From Acidimicrobiaceae bacterium (lineage in GTDB: Bacteria; Actinomycetota; Acidimicrobiia; Acidimicrobiales; MedAcidi-G1): DNA of 5,268 nt. The stretch is taken from positions 5,723 through 10,990 of the forward strand of contig DPMC01000019.1 of assembly GCA_003541675.1 (NCBI GenBank). The letters are read 5' to 3'. The notes beneath the pieces were generated by a model. It was not told the origin of the DNA. It was given only the letters and a program-made list of their open reading frames with translations, and did no database searches. Each line of letters starts with the position of its first letter. The first letter of the stretch is position 1. A program made the translations under genes and the position numbers. Shown piece by piece: positions 1-5,268 of the stretch.

Positions 1-19
1 GGAGACCCCGGAGACATGT

Positions 20-37
20 AGGGATTCTGGAACCCCC
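20..37 (-). terminator. Possible hairpin after the last gene, weak terminator candidate
   Basis: On the transcript strand GGGGGUU (37-31), a CCAG loop (30-27) and AAUCCCU (26-20) can form a 7-bp stem with two G-U pairs, starting 12 nt after the Nudix stop. The downstream sequence (ACAUGUCUCC) has no U run, so this is not a classic intrinsic terminator. It could protect the 3' end of the message or be chance pairing in GC-rich DNA. The rest of the first 49 bases shows no recognisable feature. Confidence 0.25.
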
Positions 38-49
38 GGGACCCGACGC

Positions 50-658
50 TCAGATGTCGAGTTCCTCGAGGCGGCTCAGGGCCCGGTCAGCGAGACGGAT
101 GAGTCCGGGATCTGCTCCCATGCCCGCCAGATCCCCCCGGTCCACCCATTTGAGCGCCTCCGACTCATGGTTGCCCACCGGCACCGAACCCGGAGGCGCC
201 ACTACCAGATAGCGGATGTCATGGTGCTCGTGAGCGTCCTCAGACGGTGGATTGACCATGTGCACGTCGAGATCCACTGGTGGCTCCACTAGTCGGAGCC
301 CGGAAATTCCCGTCTCCTCGACCGCCTCTCGTAGTGCCACGCGGGCCAGGTCGCCGTCGCCGTCGGCGTGGCCACCCGGCTGCAACCAACGCTGCAGCTT
401 GGTGTGGAACAGCACGAGGATTCGGTTGTCCGACGGATCTACGACAAGGGCCGAGCCGGTCAGGTGGCCTGGTCGACAGCTCCGGGATAGGGCGTCGGGG
501 TGAGAGGCCAGCAGATTCAGAATGCGGTCTCGATCCGGGCCGGCCGGGCCGGCCGCCACGACGTCCGTCAGGTCGGGGGTAGACCGCCCGGCCATCTCGC
601 TGATCCCGGCGGTGGCTCCCCCGAACAACCCCGGATCGACTTCCCGTTGGCCGCTCAC
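50..658 (-). CDS. Nudix hydrolase
   Basis: A 202-residue frame with a Nudix fold. The Nudix box runs from Gly96 to Ile118: it begins GGHADGDGD and ends REAVEETGI, keeping R110, E111, E114 and E115, which bind the metal and catalyse. The Glu usual at box position 7 is Gly102. The upstream strand LVVDPSDNRILVLFHTKLQR (71-90) and the following WLQPGGH are typical. A His/acid segment (EDAHEHHDIRYLVV, 140-153) lies in the second half and may help bind metal or substrate. Nudix enzymes cleave nucleoside diphosphates linked to another group; the substrate here is unknown. The GTG start shares GTGA with the thioesterase stop, which supports it by coupling, but the first 40 residues look disordered and an internal ATG at residue 22 (595-593) is an alternative. 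A helix around DRDRILNLLASHPDALSR (42-59) then GHLTGSALV begins the conserved part. Confidence 0.9.
   Translation of the reverse strand: MSGQREVDPGLFGGATAGISEMAGRSTPDLTDVVAAGPAGPDRDRILNLLASHPDALSRSCRPGHLTGSALVVDPSDNRILVLFHTKLQRWLQPGGHADGDGDLARVALREAVEETGISGLRLVEPPVDLDVHMVNPPSEDAHEHHDIRYLVVAPPGSVPVGNHESEALKWVDRGDLAGMGADPGLIRLADRALSRLEELDI
537..554. repeat. Tandem 9-bp GC repeat within the Nudix gene
   Basis: GGGCCGGCC occurs twice in perfect tandem (537-545 and 546-554). On the coding strand the repeat encodes the doubled tripeptide Ala-Gly-Pro (residues 36-41) in the low-complexity linker ahead of the Nudix domain. As 9 bp is in frame, gain or loss of a unit would only change linker length. 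Confidence 0.7.
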
Positions 659-1038
659 CCGCCCAGGTGGGTGCGGATGGCTTGCGGCGGGGGCATTGGC
701 ACGTGGTCGCCCACAGACACCCCGACGTAGTACACGGTGGCGGTCAGCACCAGGTGGTCTTCCACTCGGGCTTCGAAGGCCATATCGAACGAGGTGGTCC
801 CCCAGCGGGCCACCTCAGCCGTGACCACCAGGTCGTCGTGGACGCCCGCCGGCCCGTGCCAGGTCAGATCGGCCCGCCGCAGCATTATCTCCCAGCCTGT
901 CTCTTCGAAGTTCCCATCAAAGGCGCGAAGCCAGGTGTCGGAGACGTCGTCTAGGTAGGCCAGGTAGTGAGCGTTGAACACCACGCCCTGAGCATCGACC
1001 TCGCCATATCGGACTCGGATGGTCTGTGTGTAGCTCAC
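655..1038 (-). CDS. Hotdog-fold acyl-CoA thioesterase, YbgC/4-hydroxybenzoyl-CoA type
   Basis: A complete 127-residue single hotdog domain, typical size for this family. The N-terminal strand and the start of the long helix read VRYGEVDAQGVVFNAHYLAY (8-27). Asp15 lies where the catalytic Asp of 4-hydroxybenzoyl-CoA thioesterase and YbgC is found, followed by the usual GVV-x-N-x-x-Y pattern. The rest gives alternating strands (about 67-109, including VVTAEVARWGTTSFDMAFEA) and a Pro-rich end (VPMPPPQAIRTHL), also common in the family. Such enzymes hydrolyse acyl-CoA or acyl-carrier thioesters in the cytoplasm; the substrate cannot be read from the sequence. The GTG start is 2 nt after the argH stop with no evident Shine-Dalgarno, so translation probably depends on coupling. 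The stop overlaps the next gene by GTGA. Nothing in the arginine pathway needs a thioesterase, so its place here may only reflect shared expression. Confidence 0.88.
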   Translation of the reverse strand: MSYTQTIRVRYGEVDAQGVVFNAHYLAYLDDVSDTWLRAFDGNFEETGWEIMLRRADLTWHGPAGVHDDLVVTAEVARWGTTSFDMAFEARVEDHLVLTATVYYVGVSVGDHVPMPPPQAIRTHLGG

Positions 1039-1040
1039 GG

Positions 1041-2423
1041 TCAGGCCAACAAACGGGTCCGTTGGGCAGCCAGCTGCTCAGAGAACCGGTCCCTTTGTAT
1101 GGCCACCGGTCCTGGTCCGGCGCCCCCTGGCGTGGTCCGCCGCCGAACGGCGGTACCCGGATCCAGTAGGTCAGCCGCCTCGGGGCCCAGCCGCTCGTCG
1201 GCGGCTACCAGATCGGCTAGCGAGCCCTCGCCGGCCAGGGCGGCCCGGACTAGCGCTCCGACCACGGCGTGGGCGTCCCTAAATGGCATGCCTGCGGCCA
1301 CCAGGTGCTCGGCCAGGTCGATGGCTGCCGCGTACGGGCTATCGGCCGCCTCGGCCATGCGGTCTGTCTGGAAGACCAGCGTGGACACCATGCCGTCCAG
1401 GGCCAGCAGCGTGAGCCGGATGGTGTCGCAAGCATCGAACAGCGGTTCCTTGTCCTCCTGCAAGTCCTTGTTGTAGGCCAGCGGGAGTCCCTTCAAGCTG
1501 GTCAGGAGGCCAGTTAGGTGCCCGACGAGGCGTCCAGCCTTGCCACGGGCCAACTCAGCGATGTCAGGGTTCTTCTTCTGGGGAAGCATGGAGGAGCCGG
1601 TCGAGAAGGCGTCGTCGAGGTCGACGAAGCCGAATTCGTCTGTGGACCACAGGACCAACTCCTCACCGATCCGTGACAGGTGGACCCCAAGCAGGGCGAG
1701 GGCGAACAGCGCCTCGGCCACGAAGTCCCGGTCGCTCACCGCATCCAACGAGTTCTCAAACCGGGCAGCGAAGCCCAGATCGGCCGCCACGCTGTCGGGG
1801 TCAAGGGGCAGCGAGGACCCAGCCAGGGCTCCGGCCCCCAGCGGGGAGACGTCGGCCCGGTCCCGGGCGTCCAGGAGCCGGTCCACGTCCCGGGAAAGTG
1901 CCCACCCGTGGGCGAGCAGTTGGTGGGCCAGAAGGACCGGCTGGGCCTGCTGGAGGTGGGTGTAGCCAGGCAGGTACGCCTCGCCGGCGTCGTCGGCCCG
2001 GGAGGCCAGCGTGTCCTGGAACGAGGTAACTAGGGCGGATAGGTCGGTCAACTCCCGCAGGGTCCAAAGCCGCAGGTCGGTGGCCACCTGGTCGTTTCGG
2101 CTCCGACCAGTGTGGAGTCGGGCCCCCGCCTCTCCAGCCAGTTCGGTGACCCGCCGTTCGACCGCGGTGTGGATGTCCTCGTCGGACACCACGAAGGTGA
2201 ACGATCCGTCGGATAGCTCGGCCTCGGTGGTGTCCAACGCCTCGAGCACCGAATCAGCATCAGTCGCCGACATCAGCCCCACCCGGGCCAGCATCCGGAC
2301 GTGGGCCCGCGAACCGTCCACGTCCTCACGGAACATCCGCCGGTCGAAGGCCAGGCTGTTGTTCAAAGCCTGCAGAGCCTCGCTGGGCCCGCCTTCGAAA
2401 CGACCGTGCCACAGGGTTGCCAC
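1041..2423 (-). CDS. argH: Argininosuccinate lyase
   Basis: A complete 460-residue member of the fumarase/aspartase superfamily, of normal ArgH length. It splits argininosuccinate into arginine and fumarate, the last step of the pathway, and in the family works as a homotetramer with active sites built from three subunits. Visible landmarks are LWHGRF near the start, DEDIHTAVERR (81-91), HTGRSRNDQVATDLRLW (104-120), GYTHLQQAQP (153-162, with the catalytic His) and the mobile loop GSSMLPQKKNPD (276-287) bearing the catalytic Ser and the superfamily signature. The GTG start lies 5 nt after the argG stop; a G-rich run in the last argG codons, about 9 nt upstream, is the likely ribosome site. The thioesterase gene starts 2 nt after its stop. 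Motifs and length all fit an active enzyme. Confidence 0.98.
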   Translation of the reverse strand: MATLWHGRFEGGPSEALQALNNSLAFDRRMFREDVDGSRAHVRMLARVGLMSATDADSVLEALDTTEAELSDGSFTFVVSDEDIHTAVERRVTELAGEAGARLHTGRSRNDQVATDLRLWTLRELTDLSALVTSFQDTLASRADDAGEAYLPGYTHLQQAQPVLLAHQLLAHGWALSRDVDRLLDARDRADVSPLGAGALAGSSLPLDPDSVAADLGFAARFENSLDAVSDRDFVAEALFALALLGVHLSRIGEELVLWSTDEFGFVDLDDAFSTGSSMLPQKKNPDIAELARGKAGRLVGHLTGLLTSLKGLPLAYNKDLQEDKEPLFDACDTIRLTLLALDGMVSTLVFQTDRMAEAADSPYAAAIDLAEHLVAAGMPFRDAHAVVGALVRAALAGEGSLADLVAADERLGPEAADLLDPGTAVRRRTTPGGAGPGPVAIQRDRFSEQLAAQRTRLLA

Positions 2424-2428
2424 GCCGC

Positions 2429-3661
2429 TCAGCCCCCCGTCCGGGCAGCCCGCCGGGCCACCGTCCGCAACCGCAGGGCGTTCAACTTGATGAAGCCCTC
2501 AGCATCGGCCTGATCGTAGGCACCCTCATCCTCCTCGAACGTGGCGATGGCCTCGTCGAACAGCGTGTCAGCCGACTCGCGGCCCACCACCTCGATGTTG
2601 CCCTTGTAGAGCCGCAGCCTCACCCGGCCGTTCACGAAGGCCTGGCTGTGGTCGATCGCCACCTGGAGCATCTCCCGTTCAGGACTGAACCAGAATCCGT
2701 CGTAGACCAGCTCCGCATAGCGGGGCATTAGCTCGTCCTTGAGGTGGGCCATCCCCCGGTCCAGGGTGATCGACTCGATGGCCCGATGGGCCTTGAGCAT
2801 GATCGTGCCGCCAGGCGTCTCATAGGCACCCCTTGACTTCATTCCCACGAACCGGTTCTCGACAATGTCGGTCCGGCCGATGCCGTTGGCGCCGCCGACC
2901 TGGTTCAGTTTGACCAACACCGTGGCCGGCGACATGGCGACACCATCGAGGGCCACCACGTCACCACCCTCGTAGGTCAGGTCTAGGTAGGTGGCTTCGT
3001 TGGGCGCCATCTCCGGGCTGACCGACCACCGCCACATCTCACTGGGCGGCTCGGTCCACGGATCCTCCAGCGGGCCGCCCTCGTACGAGATGTGGAGCAG
3101 GTTGGCGTCCATGGAGAAGGGCGACTTGGTCCCCCGCTTCATCTCGACCGGGATGTCGTGCTTCTCGGCGTAGTCCAGCAAGCTCTGCCGGGACCCGAGG
3201 TCCCACTCCCGCCACGGGGCGATGACCCGGATGTCGGGCCGCAGGGCGTAGGCCCCCAGTTCGAACCGGACCTGGTCGTTGCCCTTGCCTGTGGCTCCGT
3301 GACTGATGGCATCGGCTCCGGTCGCGTCGGCGATCTCGACCAGCCTCTTGGCGATCAGTGGCCGGGCGATCGACGTGCCCAGTAGGTACTCGCCCTCGTA
3401 CAGGGCGTTGGCCCGGAACATCGGGAACACGAAGTCCCGGACGAACTCCTCCCGGAGGTCCTCGATATAGATCTCGGACACGCCCATAGCCTCGGCCTTG
3501 GTCCGTGCCGGTTCGAGTTCCTCGCCCTGACCCAGGTCAGCGGTGAAGGTCACGACCTCGCAGTCGTACTCCTCCTCCAACCATCGGAGGATGATCGAGG
3601 TGTCCAGGCCGCCTGAATAGGCCAGCACGACCTTGTCGACGCCCGTCCTGTTGCTGCTCAC
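2429..3661 (-). CDS. argG: Argininosuccinate synthase
   Basis: A complete 410-residue protein, the usual size of the shorter bacterial ArgG type. It condenses citrulline and aspartate using ATP, releasing AMP and pyrophosphate, to form argininosuccinate. The N-terminal nucleotide-binding domain shows the PP-loop AYSGGLDTS (14-22). [17 protein letters not shown] (88-104) and [14 protein letters not shown] (121-134) are the family signatures for citrulline, aspartate and ATP contacts. The synthetase domain carries [17 protein letters not shown] (262-278) followed by AYETPGGTI. The start is GTG, placed 13 residues before the PP-loop, which fits the family; a later start would cut into the first strand. 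The ribosome site is weak. The gene follows argR after the 78-nt leader and is separated from argH by 5 nt. No missing catalytic motif or frameshift is visible. Confidence 0.98.
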   Translation of the reverse strand: MSSNRTGVDKVVLAYSGGLDTSIILRWLEEEYDCEVVTFTADLGQGEELEPARTKAEAMGVSEIYIEDLREEFVRDFVFPMFRANALYEGEYLLGTSIARPLIAKRLVEIADATGADAISHGATGKGNDQVRFELGAYALRPDIRVIAPWREWDLGSRQSLLDYAEKHDIPVEMKRGTKSPFSMDANLLHISYEGGPLEDPWTEPPSEMWRWSVSPEMAPNEATYLDLTYEGGDVVALDGVAMSPATVLVKLNQVGGANGIGRTDIVENRFVGMKSRGAYETPGGTIMLKAHRAIESITLDRGMAHLKDELMPRYAELVYDGFWFSPEREMLQVAIDHSQAFVNGRVRLRLYKGNIEVVGRESADTLFDEAIATFEEDEGAYDQADAEGFIKLNALRLRTVARRAARTGG

Positions 3662-3687
3662 GTTCGTTTCTCGCTTCCGTCTTTCAT
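3658..3687 (-). other. Possible 9-codon leader ORF overlapping the argG start
   Basis: An ATG at 3687-3685 opens a frame encoding MKDGSEKRT and ending at TGA (3660-3658). The stop overlaps the argG GTG start in a GTGA arrangement. A weak purine stretch (AAGAGA) precedes the ATG. Such a mini-ORF could load ribosomes and hand them to argG by termination-reinitiation, replacing the coupling that the other junctions get from direct overlap. It has a single Arg codon (CGA), so a classic arginine-attenuation peptide is unlikely. It may be accidental: the overlap follows automatically from argG starting GTGA once an ATG lies in the right frame. Confidence 0.22.
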
Positions 3688-3739
3688 TCTTGTCTCTTGT
3701 ACTTGTCTCTGATCTTCGTGCTCACTGGCGTCGGCCGGG
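3662..3739 (-). other. argR-argG intergenic leader, purine-rich, no clear promoter
   Basis: The only sizeable gap inside the operon, 78 nt. On the coding strand the last 59 nt before argG (3720-3662) contain only three T residues and are about 78% purine, and the stretch is visibly less GC-rich than the flanking genes. It holds the nonamer AGAGACAAG twice and a 9-codon open frame ending on the argG start; both are listed separately. I find no convincing -35/-10 pair, no ARG-box palindrome and no hairpin followed by a U run. The most cautious reading is an unstructured leader in a continuous transcript. Its A/G-rich, U-poor make-up would favour ribosome loading at argG, which has only a weak Shine-Dalgarno (GGAAGCGAG, about 8 nt before the GTG). 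Confidence 0.5.
3689..3710 (-). repeat. Direct repeat of a 9-bp motif in the argG leader
   Basis: AGAGACAAG on the coding strand occurs exactly at 3710-3702 and again at 3697-3689, with starts 13 bp apart. A further ACAAG copy (3701-3697) sits between them. It could be a protein or RNA binding element, or simply an effect of the purine-rich composition. It does not resemble the palindromic ARG box. Confidence 0.45.
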
Positions 3740-4207
3740 TCAGGCCTGGAGGCCAGCCAGTTCCCGCAACCGGTCGGCCAACTCCGCTCCGGTTATGCCC
3801 TCTGCGGCGACCACCATCAGCGTGTCGTCACCGGCCACCGTGCCGATGGACCCCTCGAGACCGGTCCGGTCGAGCGCTGAAGCCACCACATGAGCCGAGC
3901 CGGGCGGCGTCCGAAGAACCACGAGGTTGCCCGACGAGAACACGTCGACCACCCATTCGCCGAGTACTCGCCGTAGCTGATCGGCCGGTACCGCCCGGTC
4001 GGCCGGATGCTCGGGTATGGCGTACACGCTGTCACCACCAGGCACTCGCACCTTGATGGCCCCGAGATCGTCGAGGTCGCGCGACACCGTGGCCTGGGTC
4101 GAGGCGATGCCCTCGCCGGCCAGGAGCCCGACCAGTTGCTCCTGGCTGCTGACCGGATGGTCGCCCAGCAGCCGGGCCACCCGGTGCTGCCGCTGGTGCT
4201 TGCTCAT
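3740..4207 (-). CDS. argR: Arginine repressor ArgR
   Basis: A complete 155-residue ArgR/AhrC-family regulator of normal length. The N-terminal winged helix-turn-helix spans about residues 5-65, with [15 protein letters not shown] (20-34) followed by the recognition-helix signature QATVSRDL (38-45) and the wing IKVRVPGG (51-58). The C-terminal oligomerisation and arginine-binding domain carries [12 protein letters not shown] (103-114) and GTVAGDDTL (122-130), whose paired Asp residues contact L-arginine. In the family, arginine-bound hexamers bind ARG-box operators and repress the biosynthetic genes. Its ATG shares ATGA with the argF stop, and a GGGGG stretch (4214-4218) six bases upstream can act as ribosome binding site. 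Its position inside the operon it is expected to control implies feedback on its own synthesis. I see no ARG-box palindrome in the window, so the operator is presumably upstream of the right edge. Confidence 0.96.
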   Translation of the reverse strand: MSKHQRQHRVARLLGDHPVSSQEQLVGLLAGEGIASTQATVSRDLDDLGAIKVRVPGGDSVYAIPEHPADRAVPADQLRRVLGEWVVDVFSSGNLVVLRTPPGSAHVVASALDRTGLEGSIGTVAGDDTLMVVAAEGITGAELADRLRELAGLQA

Positions 4208-5121
4208 TGCGTACCCCCGTCGCCCAGGAGGTAGGCCAGCAGACCCCGGGCAGCGTGCATCCGGTTGGCCGCCTGGGGCCAGACCCGGCTGGCCGGACCG
4301 TCTACCACGCCGTTGGTGACCTCCTCGCCCCGATGGGCTGGGAGGCAGTGCAGGAAGAGGGCCTGCGGGCCTGCGACCTCCATCAGGTTCTCGTCGATCC
4401 GGAAGGCCTCGAAGTCCTTGTGACGGCGGGCCGACTCAGCCTCCTGCCCCATCGACGTCCACACGTCGGTGTAGACAGCGTCCACGCCGGCCACCGCCTC
4501 GGCAACCCGATCGGTCTCGGTGAACAAGACGCCGGCCGCCGCCAACCGGTCCCGGTCCACCGCTGTCAACCGATAGCCCGGAGGGCCAGCGAACCGGACC
4601 TCGATGCCCAGCATCCCGCAGGCCAGGGCCAGCGACCGGAAGACGTTGTTGCCGTCACCCACGTAGGCAATGGACCGCCCGGCCAACGCCTCCGAGGATC
4701 CCCCACCGAGTTCGTCGGTCAGGGTCAGGACGTCAGCCAACGCCTGGAGCGGATGGGCGGCGTCGGACAACATGTTGACCACTGGGACCACGTCCTGGCC
4801 AGCCATTCGCTCGACGGTCACGTGGTCGAATACCCGGGCACCGATGCAGGCGTGGTACGAAGCCAGAGTCCGGGTTACGTCCTCCACCGACTCCCGCACA
4901 TCCATCCCCACCTCGGCAGCCTGAATGTGGACGGGGTGGCCACCCAGTTGGAAGACAGCCATCTCCATGGAGTTCCGGGTCCGGGCCGACGGCTTCTCAA
5001 ACACCAGCGCCATGCCTTTCCCAGCTAACACCTGCGGTGGAGTCGGATCGGCAGCAAGGGCCAGAACCCGATGGAGCTCCTCCACGCTCAGGTCGTCGAT
5101 TTCCAGCAGGTGCCGCATCAC
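4204..5121 (-). CDS. argF: Ornithine carbamoyltransferase
   Basis: A complete 305-residue protein, within the normal length for anabolic OTCases. It carbamoylates ornithine with carbamoyl phosphate to give citrulline, in the cytoplasm, usually as a trimer. The N-terminal carbamoyl-phosphate domain holds [11 protein letters not shown] (residues 41-51, the STRTR-type phosphate loop, here with Ala at the second position) and HPLQALAD (123-130, HPxQ motif). The C-terminal ornithine domain holds DVWTSMGQE (219-227, the SMG loop) and HCLPAHRG (258-265, with the Cys that contacts ornithine). These motifs separate it from aspartate carbamoyltransferase. Two adjacent starts exist, GTG (5121) and ATG (5118). 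I give the GTG form because related proteins, as I recall them, often have one residue between Met and RHLL. The argD stop TGA overlaps both starts, and the argF stop shares ATGA with argR, so the three genes look translationally coupled. Whether it is anabolic rather than catabolic is inferred from the argD, argG and argH neighbours. Confidence 0.97.
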   Translation of the reverse strand: MMRHLLEIDDLSVEELHRVLALAADPTPPQVLAGKGMALVFEKPSARTRNSMEMAVFQLGGHPVHIQAAEVGMDVRESVEDVTRTLASYHACIGARVFDHVTVERMAGQDVVPVVNMLSDAAHPLQALADVLTLTDELGGGSSEALAGRSIAYVGDGNNVFRSLALACGMLGIEVRFAGPPGYRLTAVDRDRLAAAGVLFTETDRVAEAVAGVDAVYTDVWTSMGQEAESARRHKDFEAFRIDENLMEVAGPQALFLHCLPAHRGEEVTNGVVDGPASRVWPQAANRMHAARGLLAYLLGDGGTQ

Positions 5122-5268
5122 GAATGCCCTCCGGATTCAGTGGTCCCATCGTCGGAGGCGGAGCCCTCAGCCAACACACTGGCCAAGATCCCCACGCCCT
5201 CGACCAGTTCATCGCTTGAGATGGTCATCGGCGGGGCCAGCCGCAGCGCCGTCGGAGTCACCCCGTTG
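5118..5268 (-). CDS. argD: Acetylornithine aminotransferase, C-terminal end (partial)
   Basis: This is an open frame entering from the right edge and ending at TGA (5120-5118); only the last 49 codons are present. The visible peptide begins [20 protein letters not shown]. It matches the end of class III PLP-dependent aminotransferases of the ArgD type, where the Arg of the ALRLAPP stretch lies in the substrate-carboxylate region and the Pro-rich turn leads into the last helix (about [17 protein letters not shown]). About 15 polar residues ([14 protein letters not shown]) follow as a probably disordered tail. ArgD transfers an amino group from glutamate to N-acetylglutamate semialdehyde, giving N-acetylornithine, in the cytoplasm. 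The PLP lysine and most of the protein lie outside the window, so the family call rests on the tail motif plus the adjacent argF. Another class III aminotransferase is possible but unlikely here. The stop overlaps the argF start, which implies co-translation. Confidence 0.86.
   Translation of the reverse strand, partial: NGVTPTALRLAPPMTISSDELVEGVGILASVLAEGSASDDGTTESGGHS
5127..5132 (-). promoter_or_regulatory. Ribosome binding site of argF
   Basis: GGAGGG on the coding strand, inside the end of argD, is the clearest Shine-Dalgarno sequence in the window. It lies 5 nt before the GTG at 5121 and 8 nt before the ATG at 5118, so it supports either of two adjacent in-frame argF starts and does not decide between them. 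Confidence 0.7.

Noticed and set aside
1..21. Open plus-strand frame ending at TAG (19-21), possible end of a convergent gene
   Set aside because: Only six codons are visible, with no recognisable residues, so it cannot be distinguished from chance.
20..37. T-arm-like sequence (GGTTC...AATCC) suggesting a tRNA 3' end
   Set aside because: The loop spacing is two bases too long for a T-loop, there is no acceptor or anticodon arm, and no CCA-proximal stem can be built at this edge.
967..2490. Several plus-strand frames of 80-170 codons opposite argH
   Set aside because: Ser/Arg/Ala-rich low-complexity translations with no recognisable domain, mutually overlapping, and explained by the third-position GC bias of argH.
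3725..3760. Hairpin around the argR stop (CTGGC/GCCAG with inner GGCC/GGCC) as a terminator or attenuator
   Set aside because: The stem is broken by an asymmetric internal loop and a large terminal loop, and it is followed by UGAGCACGAAG and not a U run. GGCC pairings are easy to find by chance here.
4207..5028. Long 273-codon open frame on the plus strand, antisense to argF
   Set aside because: It lies wholly opposite a gene with all OTCase motifs. Its translation shows no family motif and a His/Gly/Arg/Pro-rich composition typical of the complementary strand in GC-rich DNA.
1..5268. Search for mobile elements, CRISPR arrays, toxin-antitoxin or defence genes, and riboswitches
   Set aside because: Coding density is almost complete with conserved metabolic genes; no transposase, terminal inverted repeats, regular spaced repeats or structured leader could be identified.

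Overview
The window is a compact, high-GC bacterial gene cluster with every gene on the minus strand, so it reads from right to left. Five of the seven genes belong to the late part of arginine biosynthesis: the 3' end of argD (acetylornithine aminotransferase), then argF (ornithine carbamoyltransferase), argR (arginine repressor), argG (argininosuccinate synthase) and argH (argininosuccinate lyase). Two small genes follow in the same direction: a YbgC/4-hydroxybenzoyl-CoA-type hotdog thioesterase and a Nudix hydrolase. The high GC content, frequent GTG starts, the order argD-argF-argR-argG-argH and the protein style point to an actinobacterium. Acidimicrobiia or a relative is my best guess, but that is an inference from general resemblance and not from a search.

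Layout (right to left): argD C-terminus 5268-5118; argF 5121-4204, overlapping the argD stop; argR 4207-3740, sharing ATGA with the argF stop; a 78-nt gap; argG 3661-2429; a 5-nt gap; argH 2423-1041; a 2-nt gap; thioesterase 1038-655; Nudix 658-50, sharing GTGA with the thioesterase stop. Only the last 49 bases of the window and the argR-argG gap are non-coding. Spacing this tight predicts one polycistronic message with translational coupling. The promoter would lie beyond the right edge, probably ahead of argC/argJ/argB, which are not in the window.

Together ArgD makes N-acetylornithine, ArgF carbamoylates ornithine to citrulline, ArgG joins citrulline and aspartate to give argininosuccinate, and ArgH splits that to arginine and fumarate. 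ArgR senses the arginine product and should repress the cluster, including itself. The thioesterase and Nudix enzymes have no obvious step in this pathway. They may simply share the transcript, or they may do metabolite clean-up.

This is essentially an ordinary core-metabolism region. I see no mobile element, CRISPR array, RNA gene or convincing new system. The parts most worth a second look are the unusual purine-rich argR-argG leader, which holds a direct repeat and a 9-codon mini-ORF ending on the argG start, and the thioesterase-Nudix pair attached to the arg operon.
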